DNA of 64,000 nucleotides from CBDCCV01 sp965215025 (GTDB lineage Bacteria; Bacteroidota; Rhodothermia; Rhodothermales; Salinibacteraceae), in the NCBI GenBank assembly GCA_965215025.1, contig CBDCCV010000002.1, positions 62,001-126,000 on the forward strand. The letters run 5' to 3'. The notes under the pieces were generated by a model that had not been told where the DNA came from, did not search any database, and worked only from the letters and a program-made list of their open reading frames with translations. Within the stretch, counting starts at the first letter, position 1. Each line of letters starts with the position of its first letter. Made by a program: the position numbers and the translations under genes. Shown here one piece after another: positions 16,743 through 25,330 of the stretch.

Positions 16743-16833
16743 TCCTGCGCCGGTATGATCCGGATCAGGTTCGAGGGGTATGATCTCAGCGCGCCGCCCG
16801 GCTGTAACCAGGCGGGGCACCCCCAGCTTCGCA
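16743..16833 (-). ncRNA. TPP riboswitch (THI element)
   Basis: On the minus strand the sequence contains the conserved TPP-aptamer pieces in order: ggggtgcccc, then ctgagatcatacccc, then tcgaacctgatccggatc, then ataccggcgcagga. This matches the THI-box pyrimidine- and pyrophosphate-sensor arms. It lies ~120 bp upstream of tenA, so it should repress tenA when thiamin pyrophosphate is plentiful. Confidence 0.95.
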
Positions 16834-16891
16834 TCCGTCAACATACGGAGCGCCGGACGCCTGCGCAACGCCGCGCCGACTCTGTAACACC

Positions 16892-16919
16892 GTAGGGACA
16901 TGGCGCGCCATGTCCCTAC
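16892..16919. repeat. Family B palindrome
   Basis: A perfect 28-bp palindrome, arms gtagggacatggcg and cgccatgtccctac. Same layout as the copies at 5592, 19047, 31802, 36196 and 58336. Confidence 0.8.
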
Positions 16920-16981
16920 CACGCCACCAACTGCACCCGCAGAAGAGCACGCCCCCGCTCCACAGGAAAACCTGCCCCCGC

Positions 16982-18034
16982 ATGACCTTCGACCTCGCCG
17001 ATCTCGCCCCGCAAGCGCCGCGCTTCCACACGCCCGCCGAAACGCGCGAGGCCATCCGCAACGCCTGCGCCGCGCACCCGGACTTCGCCGCCTTCCACCA
17101 CCTGGGCGAGAGCGAGGAGGGCCGCCCGCTCTACGGCGTCACGCTCGGCACCGGCGCGCAAAGGGTGAGCCTCATTGCCGGCAACCACGCCGACGAACCC
17201 GTCGGGCCGGAGACGCTACACGCATTCGTCCTCGAAGGCCTCGCGCAACGCGAAGAGCTAAGCGACCTCTTCGAGCGTTTCCGCTTCGCCATCGTCCCGC
17301 ACACGAACCCCGACGGCGCGGCGCGCAACCGGGCATGGATCGAGCGGTGGCCGGACGCCGAAGCCTACCTGCAACACGCCGTGCGCGAGGCGCCGGGGCG
17401 CGACCTCGAGTTCGGCTTTCCGGCCATGCGGAGGGAGAACGAGGCGGTGTCGGATTTTCTGCGGCGTCACGCGCCGTTCGTGCTGCACATGAGCTTGCAC
17501 GGGATGGGCTTTTCCGAAGGGGCGCAGCTACTTATCGAGCGGCACTGGACGTTTCGCACGCAGCCCCTGCGCGACGGATTTGCCGAGGCCGTCCGCGCCG
17601 ATGGCCTCCGCTTGCACGATCACAACCGCAAGGGGGAGAAGGGCTTTTTCTACGTCGAACCCGGCTTCACAACCACGCCCGAAGGCGCCGCCATGCGCGC
17701 CTTTTTCCGAGCCAAAGGCGACGAGGAGATGGCCTGGAAATTCCACGACAGCTCGATGGAGTTCGCAAAAAACCTCGGCGGCGACCCGCTCTGCCTCGTC
17801 ACCGAGCTGCCGCTCTTCGTGATTGGCGCGGCGGTGAAGAGCGCACCGGGCGTGCCGGCAGCGTATCTCCGGCTCAAGGAGCGGCTGCCGGAGTGGCGGC
17901 TGCGTCTGGAGCGGGGCAGATCCCTTGGCGAGGAGATGGAGGCGTTCGGGCTGCGCCCACTGCCACTTCAAATGGCGATGCGGCTTCAGCTGCGCGCGCT
18001 GGCGCTCGGTCTTGAAGCCGTCCGGAGGCTTTAG
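16982..18034 (+). CDS. M14 family zinc carboxypeptidase
   Basis: A ~350-residue M14 peptidase. The HxxE zinc motif is in LIAGNHADEPVGPETL, the substrate-binding NPDGAARNR follows, the third zinc ligand is in VLHMSLHGMGFSEGAQLL, and a candidate catalytic Glu is in LVTELPLFV. I take the ATG at 16982; the upstream start at 16910 lies in a repeat. No signal peptide, so probably cytoplasmic or a cryptic succinylglutamate-desuccinylase-like enzyme. Preferred peptide or amidic substrate unknown. Confidence 0.9.
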   Translation: MTFDLADLAPQAPRFHTPAETREAIRNACAAHPDFAAFHHLGESEEGRPLYGVTLGTGAQRVSLIAGNHADEPVGPETLHAFVLEGLAQREELSDLFERFRFAIVPHTNPDGAARNRAWIERWPDAEAYLQHAVREAPGRDLEFGFPAMRRENEAVSDFLRRHAPFVLHMSLHGMGFSEGAQLLIERHWTFRTQPLRDGFAEAVRADGLRLHDHNRKGEKGFFYVEPGFTTTPEGAAMRAFFRAKGDEEMAWKFHDSSMEFAKNLGGDPLCLVTELPLFVIGAAVKSAPGVPAAYLRLKERLPEWRLRLERGRSLGEEMEAFGLRPLPLQMAMRLQLRALALGLEAVRRL

Positions 18035-18082
18035 ATTCCTGTGAAGTTGAGGCAAGAAACCGCTTCCGCTTTGCCGGGCGCG

Positions 18083-18111
18083 TTGACAAAGTTCGCACGA
18101 GGCCTCACCTT
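18083..18111 (+). promoter_or_regulatory. Putative promoter for the CBM48 gene
   Basis: TTGACA at 18083-18088, a 17-base spacer and CACCTT at 18106-18111. The gene starts 48 bp downstream. Confidence 0.4.
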
Positions 18112-18158
18112 GCTTTTTTGCATTCGCCCCTCTCATCATTTAGACGAGGAAACGGACC

Positions 18159-18455
18159 ATGATTGAAAAGAAGGAAAACAGCAGCGGCACCGTGCGCGTC
18201 ACCTTCGAGCTGCCCGGCAGCGCGGCCCAAGACAGCGCCGCCGTGGTAGGCGGCTTCAACGACTGGGACCCCGAGGCCGGCGCCATGACCTACGTCAAAT
18301 CGCGCGACGTGTGGAAAAAAGGCGTCACGCTCGAAGGCGGCGCTCGCCACGAGTTCCGCTACTACCTCGACGGCCGGGAATGGCGCAACGACGACGCCGC
18401 CGACGCCTACGCCTCGAACGAGTTCTTCGGCGAGAACAGCGTCGTCGAGGTCTAA
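18159..18455 (+). CDS. CBM48 / isoamylase early-set domain protein
   Basis: A 98-residue single-domain protein of the glycogen-binding CBM48 (early-set) type, like the N-terminal module of branching enzymes. AAVVGGFNDWDPEAGAM, VWKKGVTLEGGARHEFRYYLDGREWRND and the closing ENSVVEV are diagnostic. A good ribosome site (gaggaaa) precedes the ATG. Stand-alone copies are common in Bacteroidota and related phyla; the role is unknown, perhaps glycogen or AMPK-beta-like binding. Confidence 0.9.
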   Translation: MIEKKENSSGTVRVTFELPGSAAQDSAAVVGGFNDWDPEAGAMTYVKSRDVWKKGVTLEGGARHEFRYYLDGREWRNDDAADAYASNEFFGENSVVEV

Positions 18456-18470
18456 CGCCAGCGGCGCGCC

Positions 18471-19013
18471 CTATCCAAAAAGGAGGCGCACGGCGTAGAC
18501 GGAGGCCAAAACGCCCACCGCGTCGGCGAGGAGGCCGGCCGGGACGGCGTGGCGCGTGTTGCGGATGCGCACGGCACCGAAGTACACGGCGATGACGTAG
18601 AACGTCGTCTCCGTCGAGCCGAACATCGTGGCGGCCATCTTGACGTAGAGCGAGTCCTCGCCGTACTGCTGGATCATGTCGGCCACGAGGCCGGCCGAGC
18701 CGCTCCCGGTCAAGGGGCGCAGGAGCGCCATGGGCAAGACCTCCGCCGGCACGCCGATAGCGCCGAGCACGGGGTCGAGCACGCCGATGAGGGCGTCGAG
18801 CGCGCCCGAGGCCCGGAACATCCCAATCGCAAAGAGGATGGCCACGAGGTATGGGATGATCGTCACGGCCACCTCGAAGCCTTCCTTGGCGCCCTCGACG
18901 AAGACCTCGTACACGCGCACGCCCTTGATCAGCCCGTAGAGCGGGAAGCCGACCAGGAGCGCCGGCAGCACAAAGGCGGAGAGGATGGCGATGAGTTCGC
19001 GGACGGTTTCCAT
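18471..19013 (-). CDS. spmB: SpmB-like nucleoside recognition (Gate) membrane protein
   Basis: A 180-residue inner-membrane protein with about five hydrophobic segments (LIAILSAFVLPALLVGFPLYG at the start) and the conserved Gate-domain signature ALLRPLTGSGSAGL followed by STETTFYVIAVYFG. Homologous to Bacillus spore maturation protein B, which in non-sporulating bacteria has an unknown transport-like role. Transcribed after the SpmA gene, with a family B palindrome in the 57-bp gap between them. Confidence 0.9.
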   Translation of the reverse strand: METVRELIAILSAFVLPALLVGFPLYGLIKGVRVYEVFVEGAKEGFEVAVTIIPYLVAILFAIGMFRASGALDALIGVLDPVLGAIGVPAEVLPMALLRPLTGSGSAGLVADMIQQYGEDSLYVKMAATMFGSTETTFYVIAVYFGAVRIRNTRHAVPAGLLADAVGVLASVYAVRLLFG

Positions 19014-19046
19014 CGTTTTCTTTTTGCAGATGCGGTTGGAGGCGTT

Positions 19047-19074
19047 GTAGGGACACGATATATCGTGTCCCTAC
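19047..19074. repeat. Family B palindrome
   Basis: A perfect 28-bp palindrome, arms gtagggacacgata and tatcgtgtccctac, between the spmA- and spmB-like genes. Confidence 0.8.
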
Positions 19075-20051
19075 GTTTGGCGCTGCGGGTCGGATTGGCG
19101 GTAGGCGCGCAGGCGGCCCAGGCCGAAGGCGGCCAGAATGCCCGCCGCCGTAGAGAAGAGCGTCGCCAGCGTGATCGAGAAGATGAGTTGGTTAATCTGC
19201 AAGCCCATGATCGCCACGAGGAGCACGGGCGGGACGAGCTGCACGCTGGAGGTGTTGAGGGCCAGGAGCATCACCATCGCGTTCGTGGCCGTGCCCTTAA
19301 CGGGGTTGAGCGTGTCCAGCTCCTCCATGGCCTTGATGCCGAGCGGCGTGGCCGCGTTGCCCAGGCCGAAGACGTTGGCCAGGAGGTTGAGCGAGATCAG
19401 CCCGAGCGCGGGGTGATCGGCCGGCACGTTGGGGAAGAGTGGGCGGAGGACGGGCCGCACCACGCGCGTGAGGCTGTAGATGATGCCGGCCTCCTCGGCG
19501 ATTTTCAAAAGGCCGAGGAAGAGTGCCAGCACGCCGATCAGGCTCAGGGAGAGCGAGGCGGCCGTCTCAGCAAAGTCGAGCGCGGCGGCGGCAATGTCAC
19601 GCAGCTTGCGGAAGCGCACCGTCCCAAAGCGCAGGCCGGTCTCGGCACGCGCGGCGCCGGCGGCAGGCTGGAAATCGGCGCCGAGGGCCAGGCTGCGCAG
19701 CGGGTCGCCCTCGTCATCCGCGTTGAACGCCTGGATCGTGCCCAGCGGCTCGGGCAGCGCCTCGCCCGCGCCGAACTGGACCTGGCGGCCGTCCTGGGTT
19801 TGGACAAGCGTGCCAGTGTAGGCCGTGTCGGGCCGCGCCTCCGTCTCGTAAAAGCGCGCGTAGGTTTGCGGATCGATCCGCACCTGAACAGGCTGGCGGC
19901 GCGCGTCGGGCGCGTAGCCTTCGGGGAAGGCGAGCGCGACGGGCAAGGCCTCGCCACTGCGGTACGTGTCTTGGGCGATTTCGCGCGCGTCGGTAGCGAG
20001 GGCGAAGAGCAGGCTGGCGATGATGAGGCCGGCCCAGATGTAGTTAAGCAT
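19071..20051 (-). CDS. spmA: SpmA-like nucleoside recognition membrane protein
   Basis: About 326 residues from the ATG at 20051 (MLNYIWAGLIIASLLFALAT); the longer frame to 20204 crosses a terminator and is rejected. An N-terminal membrane helix, a ~100-residue extracytoplasmic insert (residues ~40-150), then Gate-domain helices with GLGNAATPLGIKAMEELD and NTSSVQLVPP. SpmA and SpmB form one system; here they sit together as usual. The large soluble insert after the first helix is typical of the Bacteroidota form. Confidence 0.9.
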   Translation of the reverse strand: MLNYIWAGLIIASLLFALATDAREIAQDTYRSGEALPVALAFPEGYAPDARRQPVQVRIDPQTYARFYETEARPDTAYTGTLVQTQDGRQVQFGAGEALPEPLGTIQAFNADDEGDPLRSLALGADFQPAAGAARAETGLRFGTVRFRKLRDIAAAALDFAETAASLSLSLIGVLALFLGLLKIAEEAGIIYSLTRVVRPVLRPLFPNVPADHPALGLISLNLLANVFGLGNAATPLGIKAMEELDTLNPVKGTATNAMVMLLALNTSSVQLVPPVLLVAIMGLQINQLIFSITLATLFSTAAGILAAFGLGRLRAYRQSDPQRQT

Positions 20052-20147
20052 GAAGAGGAAGAGGGGGCGTGGCGCGTCGGCGGGCTGCGGCTGAAGGTAA
20101 CGCGCCGCCCGCAAAAATGCAGCGCGCCGCCTATTGCGCGAGCACAG

Positions 20148-20182
20148 CGAAGGCCCGGAAAGCGCTTCTTTCCGGGCCTTCG
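20148..20182. terminator. Intrinsic terminator
   Basis: A perfect 15-bp stem (cgaaggcccggaaag / ctttccgggccttcg) with a 5-base loop. It lies between the Rho_N-type gene and spmA on the minus strand, so it ends the upstream transcript. Confidence 0.8.
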
Positions 20183-20224
20183 GTCTGACGGCTGTTTCGC
20201 TCACCGAAACGGAAGAGCGGGCCG

Positions 20225-20521
20225 CTACTGGCGCTGGCGGATGGCCTGGACCAACTCGTCCTTGCTCATCTTGCTGCGGCCCTCGACGCCGAGGTCCTTG
20301 GCGCGGTTGTACAGCTCGTCGCGCGTGCGGTCTTCCAAGCGGCTCTGAGGGTTGCCCGTGCCCTGCGTTTTCTTGTTGGGCGTGCGGCCCTCTTTGCGGC
20401 GCTGCTTGTTGACGGTGCGGCCCGCGATCTCTTTGGCGCGCTCCTCCGAACGGCCGCGCTCTTTTTCGCTTTCTTTGACGTGCTCGTATTGGCGTTCGTC
20501 CTTATTGCTCCAGGAAGGCAT
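20225..20521 (-). CDS. Small basic protein with Rho_N/SAP-like C-terminus
   Basis: A 98-residue, very hydrophilic basic protein starting MPSWSNKDERQYEHVKESEKERG, a family often labelled plasmid stabilization protein. The C-terminal 40 residues (EDRTRDELYNRAKDLGVEG, SKMSKDELVQAIR) form a Rho N-terminal/SAP-like helix-loop-helix that may bind nucleic acid. A strong terminator follows. Widespread in proteobacteria and Bacteroidota with no settled function, perhaps stress related. Confidence 0.85.
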   Translation of the reverse strand: MPSWSNKDERQYEHVKESEKERGRSEERAKEIAGRTVNKQRRKEGRTPNKKTQGTGNPQSRLEDRTRDELYNRAKDLGVEGRSKMSKDELVQAIRQRQ

Positions 20522-20656
20522 AACGGAAGGCAGGTTTGTTTCGAGAATGACGAGCTTACGGCACTTTCCTTTCTGACAGAGCCGATCCGCCAGAGTTGCC
20601 TCGTCGTGCGGGTAGCAAGGCTGGCAGGCTGTAAAGAGATCGGAAAAGGCGCTCTT

Positions 20657-22513
20657 TTAGGCGGCCTCGGCGGCGGCGAAGTACCCCGCCACGCGCTCGG
20701 CCTTGGCCGGGCCGACGACCTCGGCGAGCGCGGCCTCGTCGGCCTCCCGCACGCGCTTGACCGAGCCGAACTTTTGCAAGAGCGCCTGCGCCGTCTTCGG
20801 GCCGATGCCTTCGATGTCCACAAGCTCCGAGCGCAGCGTTGTCTTCTTGCGGCGCTTGCGCTGGTAGGTCACGGCGAAGCGGTGCGCCTCGTCGCGCACG
20901 CGCTGCAACAGCTGCAAAGAGGTCGAGTCCTTGGCGATGAGCACCGGGTCCGTGTCGCCGGGGACGAAGACCTCCTCCAGCCGCTTGGCCAAGCCGATCA
21001 CGGGGAACTTCCCGTACGCCTCCACGCGCTTTAAGGACTCCACGGCGCTTGAGAGCTGCCCCTTCCCGCCGTCGATCACGACGAGGTCGGGCCACGGGCC
21101 GTTTTCTTCGACCACGCGCCGGTAGCGCCGCTCGACCACCTCGCGCATGGACTGGAAGTCGTCCGGCTTCTCGACCGAGCGGATCTTGAACGTGCGGTAG
21201 TCCGACTTGCGCGGCTGCCCATCTACGAAAACGACGAGCGAGGCCACCGTCTCCGTCCCGCCCAGGTGGCTGATGTCGAACGCCTCGATCCGCCGGGGCA
21301 AACCGTCCAGCCGCAGCGCTTCTTTGAGCGCCTTGACGGAGTGTGGGATGCGCTCCTCGCCGCGCTTGAGCTTTTGCAGCTTCCACTCGCTCACCAGGAG
21401 CTTCGCGTTCGACTCGACCATGCGCATGAGGCTGGCCTTGTCGCCGCGCTGCGGGACCTTGACGGGCACCTTTTTGCCTTTTTCTCGATAGAGGAGTTCT
21501 TCGAGCGGCACGGTGTCGTCGGCGGGCGAGGCGTTGGGGTCTGCCGAGAGGAGCACCTCGTCGGGGATGAAGGTGGCCGTGGCGTAGTGGTCCTCGGCAA
21601 ACGCCAAGATCAGCTCAGCGTCGGAGCGGCCGTCGAGCCGGCGCAGGTACTTGTGCTGGCGGCCGATGATCTTCCCCTCGCGCACCTTGAAGAGGACGCC
21701 GCAGCCTATTTTTTCTTCGCGGTCCACATAGAGGCCGAAGAGGTCGCGGTCCTCGCCGTCGGGGCTGACGATCTTCTGCTTCTCGGAATACTTCTCCAGC
21801 GCCTGGATCTGGTCGCGCAGGCGGGCGGCTTCCTCGTAGTTCTTTTTCTCGGCCTGCGCCTGCATCTCGTCGCGCAGGAGGCCGATGAGTTCTTTGGTGT
21901 GGCCGTTGAGGAGTTTTTCTACTTGGCGAATCGTTTGGTTGTAGTCCTCTTCAGATTGGAGGCCTTCGCACGGGCCGGCGCACTTCTGGATGTGGTACTC
22001 GAGGCAGACGTCGTACTTCCCCGAGGCGATGGCCTCCGGGTGCAGGTTGAGCTTGCACGTCCTGAGTTTGAAGATGGAGCGGATGGTGCCCAGGAGCCGC
22101 TTCATGGCCTTGCCGTCGGTGTACGGGCCGAAGTACTTCGAGCCGTCTTTTTTGAGGCGCCGCGTGGGGAAGACGCGCGGGAAGCGCTCGTTTTTGATGC
22201 AGATGTAGGGGTAGCTCTTGTCGTCCTTGAGGTTGACGTTGTAGCGGGGCTGGTGCTCTTTGATGAGGTTGTTCTCCAGGATGAGCGCCTCGGCCTCCGT
22301 GTCGGTGACGATGACCTCGACGTCCTCGATCTTCTTCACGAGCGCGTTGATGCGTCCGCTCTTCGGGCGGCTCTCGCGGAAGTACGAGCGCACGCGGCTG
22401 CGCAAGTTCTTCGCCTTGCCGACGTAGAGCACCTTGCCCTCGGCGCCGAGGTGCTGGTAGACGCCGGGGCGCGTGGGCAGATGGCTGAGCTTTTGTTTGA
22501 GCGCGGGGGTCAT
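20657..22513 (-). CDS. uvrC: Excinuclease ABC subunit C
   Basis: UvrC (618 residues), the dual-incision nuclease of nucleotide excision repair. Domains in order: GIY-YIG nuclease (~14-95: RPGVYQH, VLYVGKAKNLRSRV), cysteine-bearing segment (~150-180: CLEYHIQKCAGPC), UVR motif (~205-240), RNase H-like endonuclease (EAFDISHLGGTETVASLVVF near 385; VVIDGGKGQL near 475) and a C-terminal double helix-hairpin-helix (VDIEGIGPKTAQALLQKFGSV). Full length, monocistronic. Confidence 0.98.
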   Translation of the reverse strand: MTPALKQKLSHLPTRPGVYQHLGAEGKVLYVGKAKNLRSRVRSYFRESRPKSGRINALVKKIEDVEVIVTDTEAEALILENNLIKEHQPRYNVNLKDDKSYPYICIKNERFPRVFPTRRLKKDGSKYFGPYTDGKAMKRLLGTIRSIFKLRTCKLNLHPEAIASGKYDVCLEYHIQKCAGPCEGLQSEEDYNQTIRQVEKLLNGHTKELIGLLRDEMQAQAEKKNYEEAARLRDQIQALEKYSEKQKIVSPDGEDRDLFGLYVDREEKIGCGVLFKVREGKIIGRQHKYLRRLDGRSDAELILAFAEDHYATATFIPDEVLLSADPNASPADDTVPLEELLYREKGKKVPVKVPQRGDKASLMRMVESNAKLLVSEWKLQKLKRGEERIPHSVKALKEALRLDGLPRRIEAFDISHLGGTETVASLVVFVDGQPRKSDYRTFKIRSVEKPDDFQSMREVVERRYRRVVEENGPWPDLVVIDGGKGQLSSAVESLKRVEAYGKFPVIGLAKRLEEVFVPGDTDPVLIAKDSTSLQLLQRVRDEAHRFAVTYQRKRRKKTTLRSELVDIEGIGPKTAQALLQKFGSVKRVREADEAALAEVVGPAKAERVAGYFAAAEAA

Positions 22514-22588
22514 GGGGCGGGCGGTCAGAGTCGCAGTCGCGGCGCACCCTGGAAAACGAAGGGGTCGGGGGCGAGGTTCGGCGCGGCG

Positions 22589-22617
22589 TTGACTTGCAGC
22601 GGGCGGCGTGGTACTCT
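22589..22617 (+). promoter_or_regulatory. Putative promoter, first EEP gene
   Basis: TTGACT, 17-base spacer, TACTCT. The paralogous gene at 24182 has a near-identical arrangement (TTGAAA-17-TACTCT), which supports both. Confidence 0.6.
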
Positions 22618-22644
22618 AAAAAGCTGCGCGGCAGCCGAAGCGAT

Positions 22645-22772
22645 TCCCCTCCTGGACAGGAGGGGATACAGGGGTGGTGGAAAAGCCGTCTTGCTGCTCA
22701 GCCCGAACGTAACGCTATACCTGATCTACCACCCCGCCCTGCCGGGCACCCCTCCTGTTCAGGAGGGGAGTT
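22645..22772. repeat. MITE-like inverted repeat (family A), full copy
   Basis: Starts cccctcctggacaggagggg and ends cccctcctgttcaggagggg, each end itself a hairpin. Inner arms ggggtggtgg and ctaccacccc pair across the element. Central block cttgctgctca is shared with the copy at 6730-6851. No ORF inside. Confidence 0.8.
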
Positions 22773-22823
22773 TCTTTTCGACTCGCCAAACAGTCTTTCA
22801 ATCTCCACCCTCGCACTCTGCAC

Positions 22824-23936
22824 GTGAGCGTATTCGGCGCGATTGTCTTCTGGGCGTTTACGCTCATGGGCGGCTTTTTCCTCTTCGGGACGGGGCTGAG
22901 CTTGACGCGCGGGCGGCACTGGTTCGTGCGCGGGTGGGACTTCCCGCGCGTCCTCCTGGGCAGCGGGCTGGCCCTCTCGGCACTCGTGCACGTGGCGCTG
23001 AGCGCGGGCGCGTGGTACAACCTGCTCTTCGCGGCGGCGCTCCTGGCCGCAGCCGTGTGGCAGGTGTACAAGATCGTCCCGTACACGCCGCTCGCGCCCG
23101 TCACCGTCGAGGCGGCCGCGCGCGCGCCGGCCGAGGCCACCATCCGCTTCGTGGCCTCGAACGTCTTGATGGAGAACGACGAGCATGAGCGCTGGCTCGA
23201 GGTCATCCGCAAGGCGGATCCGGACGTGATCCTCGTCTTGGAGATGGACGAGCGGTGGCTGGCTGAGATCCGCGTCCTGGAAGAGGACTACCCGCACACG
23301 GTCCTTCAGCCGCAGGACAACTACTACGGGATGGGCCTCTTTTCGCGCCTGCCACTCTCCGGCACCAAAGTGCGCTTCGTGGTCGAGGACGACGTGCCCT
23401 CGATCCACACGCGCATCCGCCTCGATGGCGGGGCCGAAATCTCTTTCCACGGCATCCACCCGCGCCCGCCCGAACCCATCCTGGGCGTGCACTCGACGCA
23501 GCGCGACGCCGAACTCGTGGTGACGGGCCGCGAGATCCGCGATCAACGGCAGGAAGAGAGGTGCCCCACCATCATCGCCGGCGACTTCAACGACGTGGCC
23601 TGGTCGCGCACGACGCTGCTTTTCCTCAAGCTCAGCGAGCTGCTGGACCCGCGCAAAGGCCGCGGCCTCTTCAACTCCTTCGACGCCAACCGGCGCTGGT
23701 TCCGCTTCCCGCTCGACCACGTTTTCCACTCCAGTGAGTTCTCGCTCGTGGAGATTAAGCTCTTGGAGCATGTCGGCTCCGACCACTTCCCCGTCCTGAT
23801 CGAGCTGTGCTACGAGCCGGGCCTCGAAAAACGCCAGCCCACCGAGCGCGCCGACGCCGATGACGAGGAGGAGGCCGACGAGCGCATCAGCGGGGCCAGG
23901 AAAGAGGGCTTCCGCGTGGACGAGGACCCGATCTGA
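22824..23936 (+). CDS. Membrane-anchored endonuclease/exonuclease/phosphatase (EEP) protein
   Basis: 370 residues from a GTG. About three membrane helices fill residues 1-88, then a ~230-residue EEP domain with all catalytic pieces: VASNVLMEN (Asn), VLEMDE (Glu), HGIHPRPPEP (His), IAGDFNDVAW (Asp, Asn), HVGSDHFPVL (Asp-His). The tail is acidic. The family includes nucleases, phosphatases and sphingomyelinase/phospholipase C-like enzymes; membrane anchoring next to a phosphatidylcholine-synthase-like gene favours a lipid or cell-envelope substrate. Roughly 60% identical by eye to the next gene. Confidence 0.88.
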   Translation: MSVFGAIVFWAFTLMGGFFLFGTGLSLTRGRHWFVRGWDFPRVLLGSGLALSALVHVALSAGAWYNLLFAAALLAAAVWQVYKIVPYTPLAPVTVEAAARAPAEATIRFVASNVLMENDEHERWLEVIRKADPDVILVLEMDERWLAEIRVLEEDYPHTVLQPQDNYYGMGLFSRLPLSGTKVRFVVEDDVPSIHTRIRLDGGAEISFHGIHPRPPEPILGVHSTQRDAELVVTGREIRDQRQEERCPTIIAGDFNDVAWSRTTLLFLKLSELLDPRKGRGLFNSFDANRRWFRFPLDHVFHSSEFSLVEIKLLEHVGSDHFPVLIELCYEPGLEKRQPTERADADDEEEADERISGARKEGFRVDEDPI

Positions 23937-24056
23937 GCCGGCCTCACTCGGCGGCCGTCCTGCGGTTTAGGCCTAAGTGGGGCGGGGCCGCGCGCCAGAA
24001 GCGTACGCTTGGCAGGCGCGACGGCGTCATCTTTGCACTCGGCAAGGGGACGCGCT

Positions 24057-24085
24057 TTGAAAATGAAGGGCGGGTGTCCTACTCT
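24057..24085 (+). promoter_or_regulatory. Putative promoter, second EEP gene
   Basis: TTGAAA, 17-base spacer, TACTCT at 24080-24085, matching the promoter of the paralogue at 22589-22617. Confidence 0.55.
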
Positions 24086-24181
24086 AAAGCGGCGTGGCGC
24101 CCGTCGCTGCGTTGAACGTTCCGACGCTTAACGCAAGAACCGCGCACGCCGAGCCGATCATCGTCAGCCGAAGGCAACGCA

Positions 24182-25330
24182 TTGGGAATTGTTGTAGAGA
24201 TACTGCGCTGGATTACCGTCGCCTCCGGGTTGTTCTTCGTGGGGGGGACGCTCCTGAGCCTGAGCCGGCATCCGCACTGGTTTATCCGAGGGTGGGACTT
24301 CCCGCGGATGCAGATTGCCGGCCTCGCGGCGCTGGCGGGCCTCGTCTACGCCCTCTTTTTCCTGAACACGGCGTGGTACGAGTGGGCCTTCGTGCTGGCC
24401 TGCGCGGCCACGGTGCTTTGGCAAGGGTACCGCATCTTCCCGTACGCGCCCGTGGCGCCCGCGCGCGTCAAGCGCTCCTCGGCCGGCCCGTCGAGCGACG
24501 CCTCCGTGCGCCTCGTGGCCTCGAACGTCCTGATGGAGAACGAGCAGTACGAGCACTGGCTCAGCGTCATCCGCGCGGCCGATCCCGACATCATCCTCGC
24601 CGTCGAGGTCGATGACGTGTGGGCGGAGCAGATCGACGTGTTGCGCGAGGCGTATCCGCACGTGGTGGCCTATCCGCAGGACAACTACTACGGCATGGTG
24701 CTCTTCTCGCGCCTGGAGCTGATCGACCCCGAGGTCCGCTTCATCGTCGAGGACGACGTCCCCTCCATCCACACGAACGTGCGCCTGCGCGATGGGCAGA
24801 CGATCTACCTCCACGGCGTGCACCCGCGCCCGCCCGAGCCGCTGCGCGACCAGAACGCCACGCAACGCGACGCCGAGGTCGTCGTCGTCGGGCGCGAGAT
24901 CGCTGAGGAAGAGCGCCCCACCATCGTCGCCGGCGACTTCAACGACGTGGCCTGGTCGCACACCTCGGAGCTGTTCCTGGACATCGGCAAGCTGTTGGAC
25001 CCGCGCAAGGGCCGCGGCTTTTTCAACTCCTTCGACGCCAACAGCTACTGGTTCCGCTTCCCACTCGACCACGTCTTCCACTCGAACGAGTTCAAGCTCA
25101 TCGAGCTAAAGCTCCTCGATCACGTCGGCTCCGACCACTTCCCCGTGCTCTTGGAGTTGAGCTACGAGCCGGAGGCGCAGATGGAGCAGCCCGAGCCGGA
25201 GACGGACGCGGGCGAAGAGGAGGAGGCCGAGGAAAAGGTCGAGCGCGCCGAAGAGGAAGAGGGGCACGTGGAGAAGCCGCCCTTCCGCGCGTCCTCGGCG
25301 GCACAGAGCGGCGGAGGAGCGAAGCGATGA
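24182..25330 (+). CDS. Second membrane-anchored EEP hydrolase (paralogue)
   Basis: 382 residues from a TTG start (no nearby in-frame ATG). Same design as the gene at 22824: ~3 helices (WITVASGLFFVGGTLLSL first), then the EEP domain with VASNVLMEN, VEVDD, HGVHPRPPEP, VAGDFNDVAW, FRFPLDHVF and GSDHFPVLLE. It differs by a longer, strongly acidic C-terminal tail (residues ~330-370, E-rich). The stop overlaps the ATG of the next gene by 4 bp, so translation is coupled to the phosphatidylcholine-synthase-like enzyme. Confidence 0.85.
   Translation: MGIVVEILRWITVASGLFFVGGTLLSLSRHPHWFIRGWDFPRMQIAGLAALAGLVYALFFLNTAWYEWAFVLACAATVLWQGYRIFPYAPVAPARVKRSSAGPSSDASVRLVASNVLMENEQYEHWLSVIRAADPDIILAVEVDDVWAEQIDVLREAYPHVVAYPQDNYYGMVLFSRLELIDPEVRFIVEDDVPSIHTNVRLRDGQTIYLHGVHPRPPEPLRDQNATQRDAEVVVVGREIAEEERPTIVAGDFNDVAWSHTSELFLDIGKLLDPRKGRGFFNSFDANSYWFRFPLDHVFHSNEFKLIELKLLDHVGSDHFPVLLELSYEPEAQMEQPEPETDAGEEEEAEEKVERAEEEEGHVEKPPFRASSAAQSGGGAKR

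Larger units (their letters stand above)
16621..16981. other. 361-bp intergenic region between tenA and the M14 peptidase gene
   Basis: Divergent gap holding, from left to right, the tenA leader, a perfect hairpin (16695-16726), the TPP riboswitch (minus strand) and a family B palindrome (16892-16919). The last 60 bp before the peptidase are open in frame but look non-coding. Confidence 0.8.
22514..22823. other. 310-bp intergenic region upstream of the first EEP gene
   Basis: Divergent gap between uvrC and the EEP hydrolase. It holds a promoter (22589-22617) and the full family A element (22645-22772), which would form the 5' untranslated leader. Nothing coding is seen. Confidence 0.8.
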
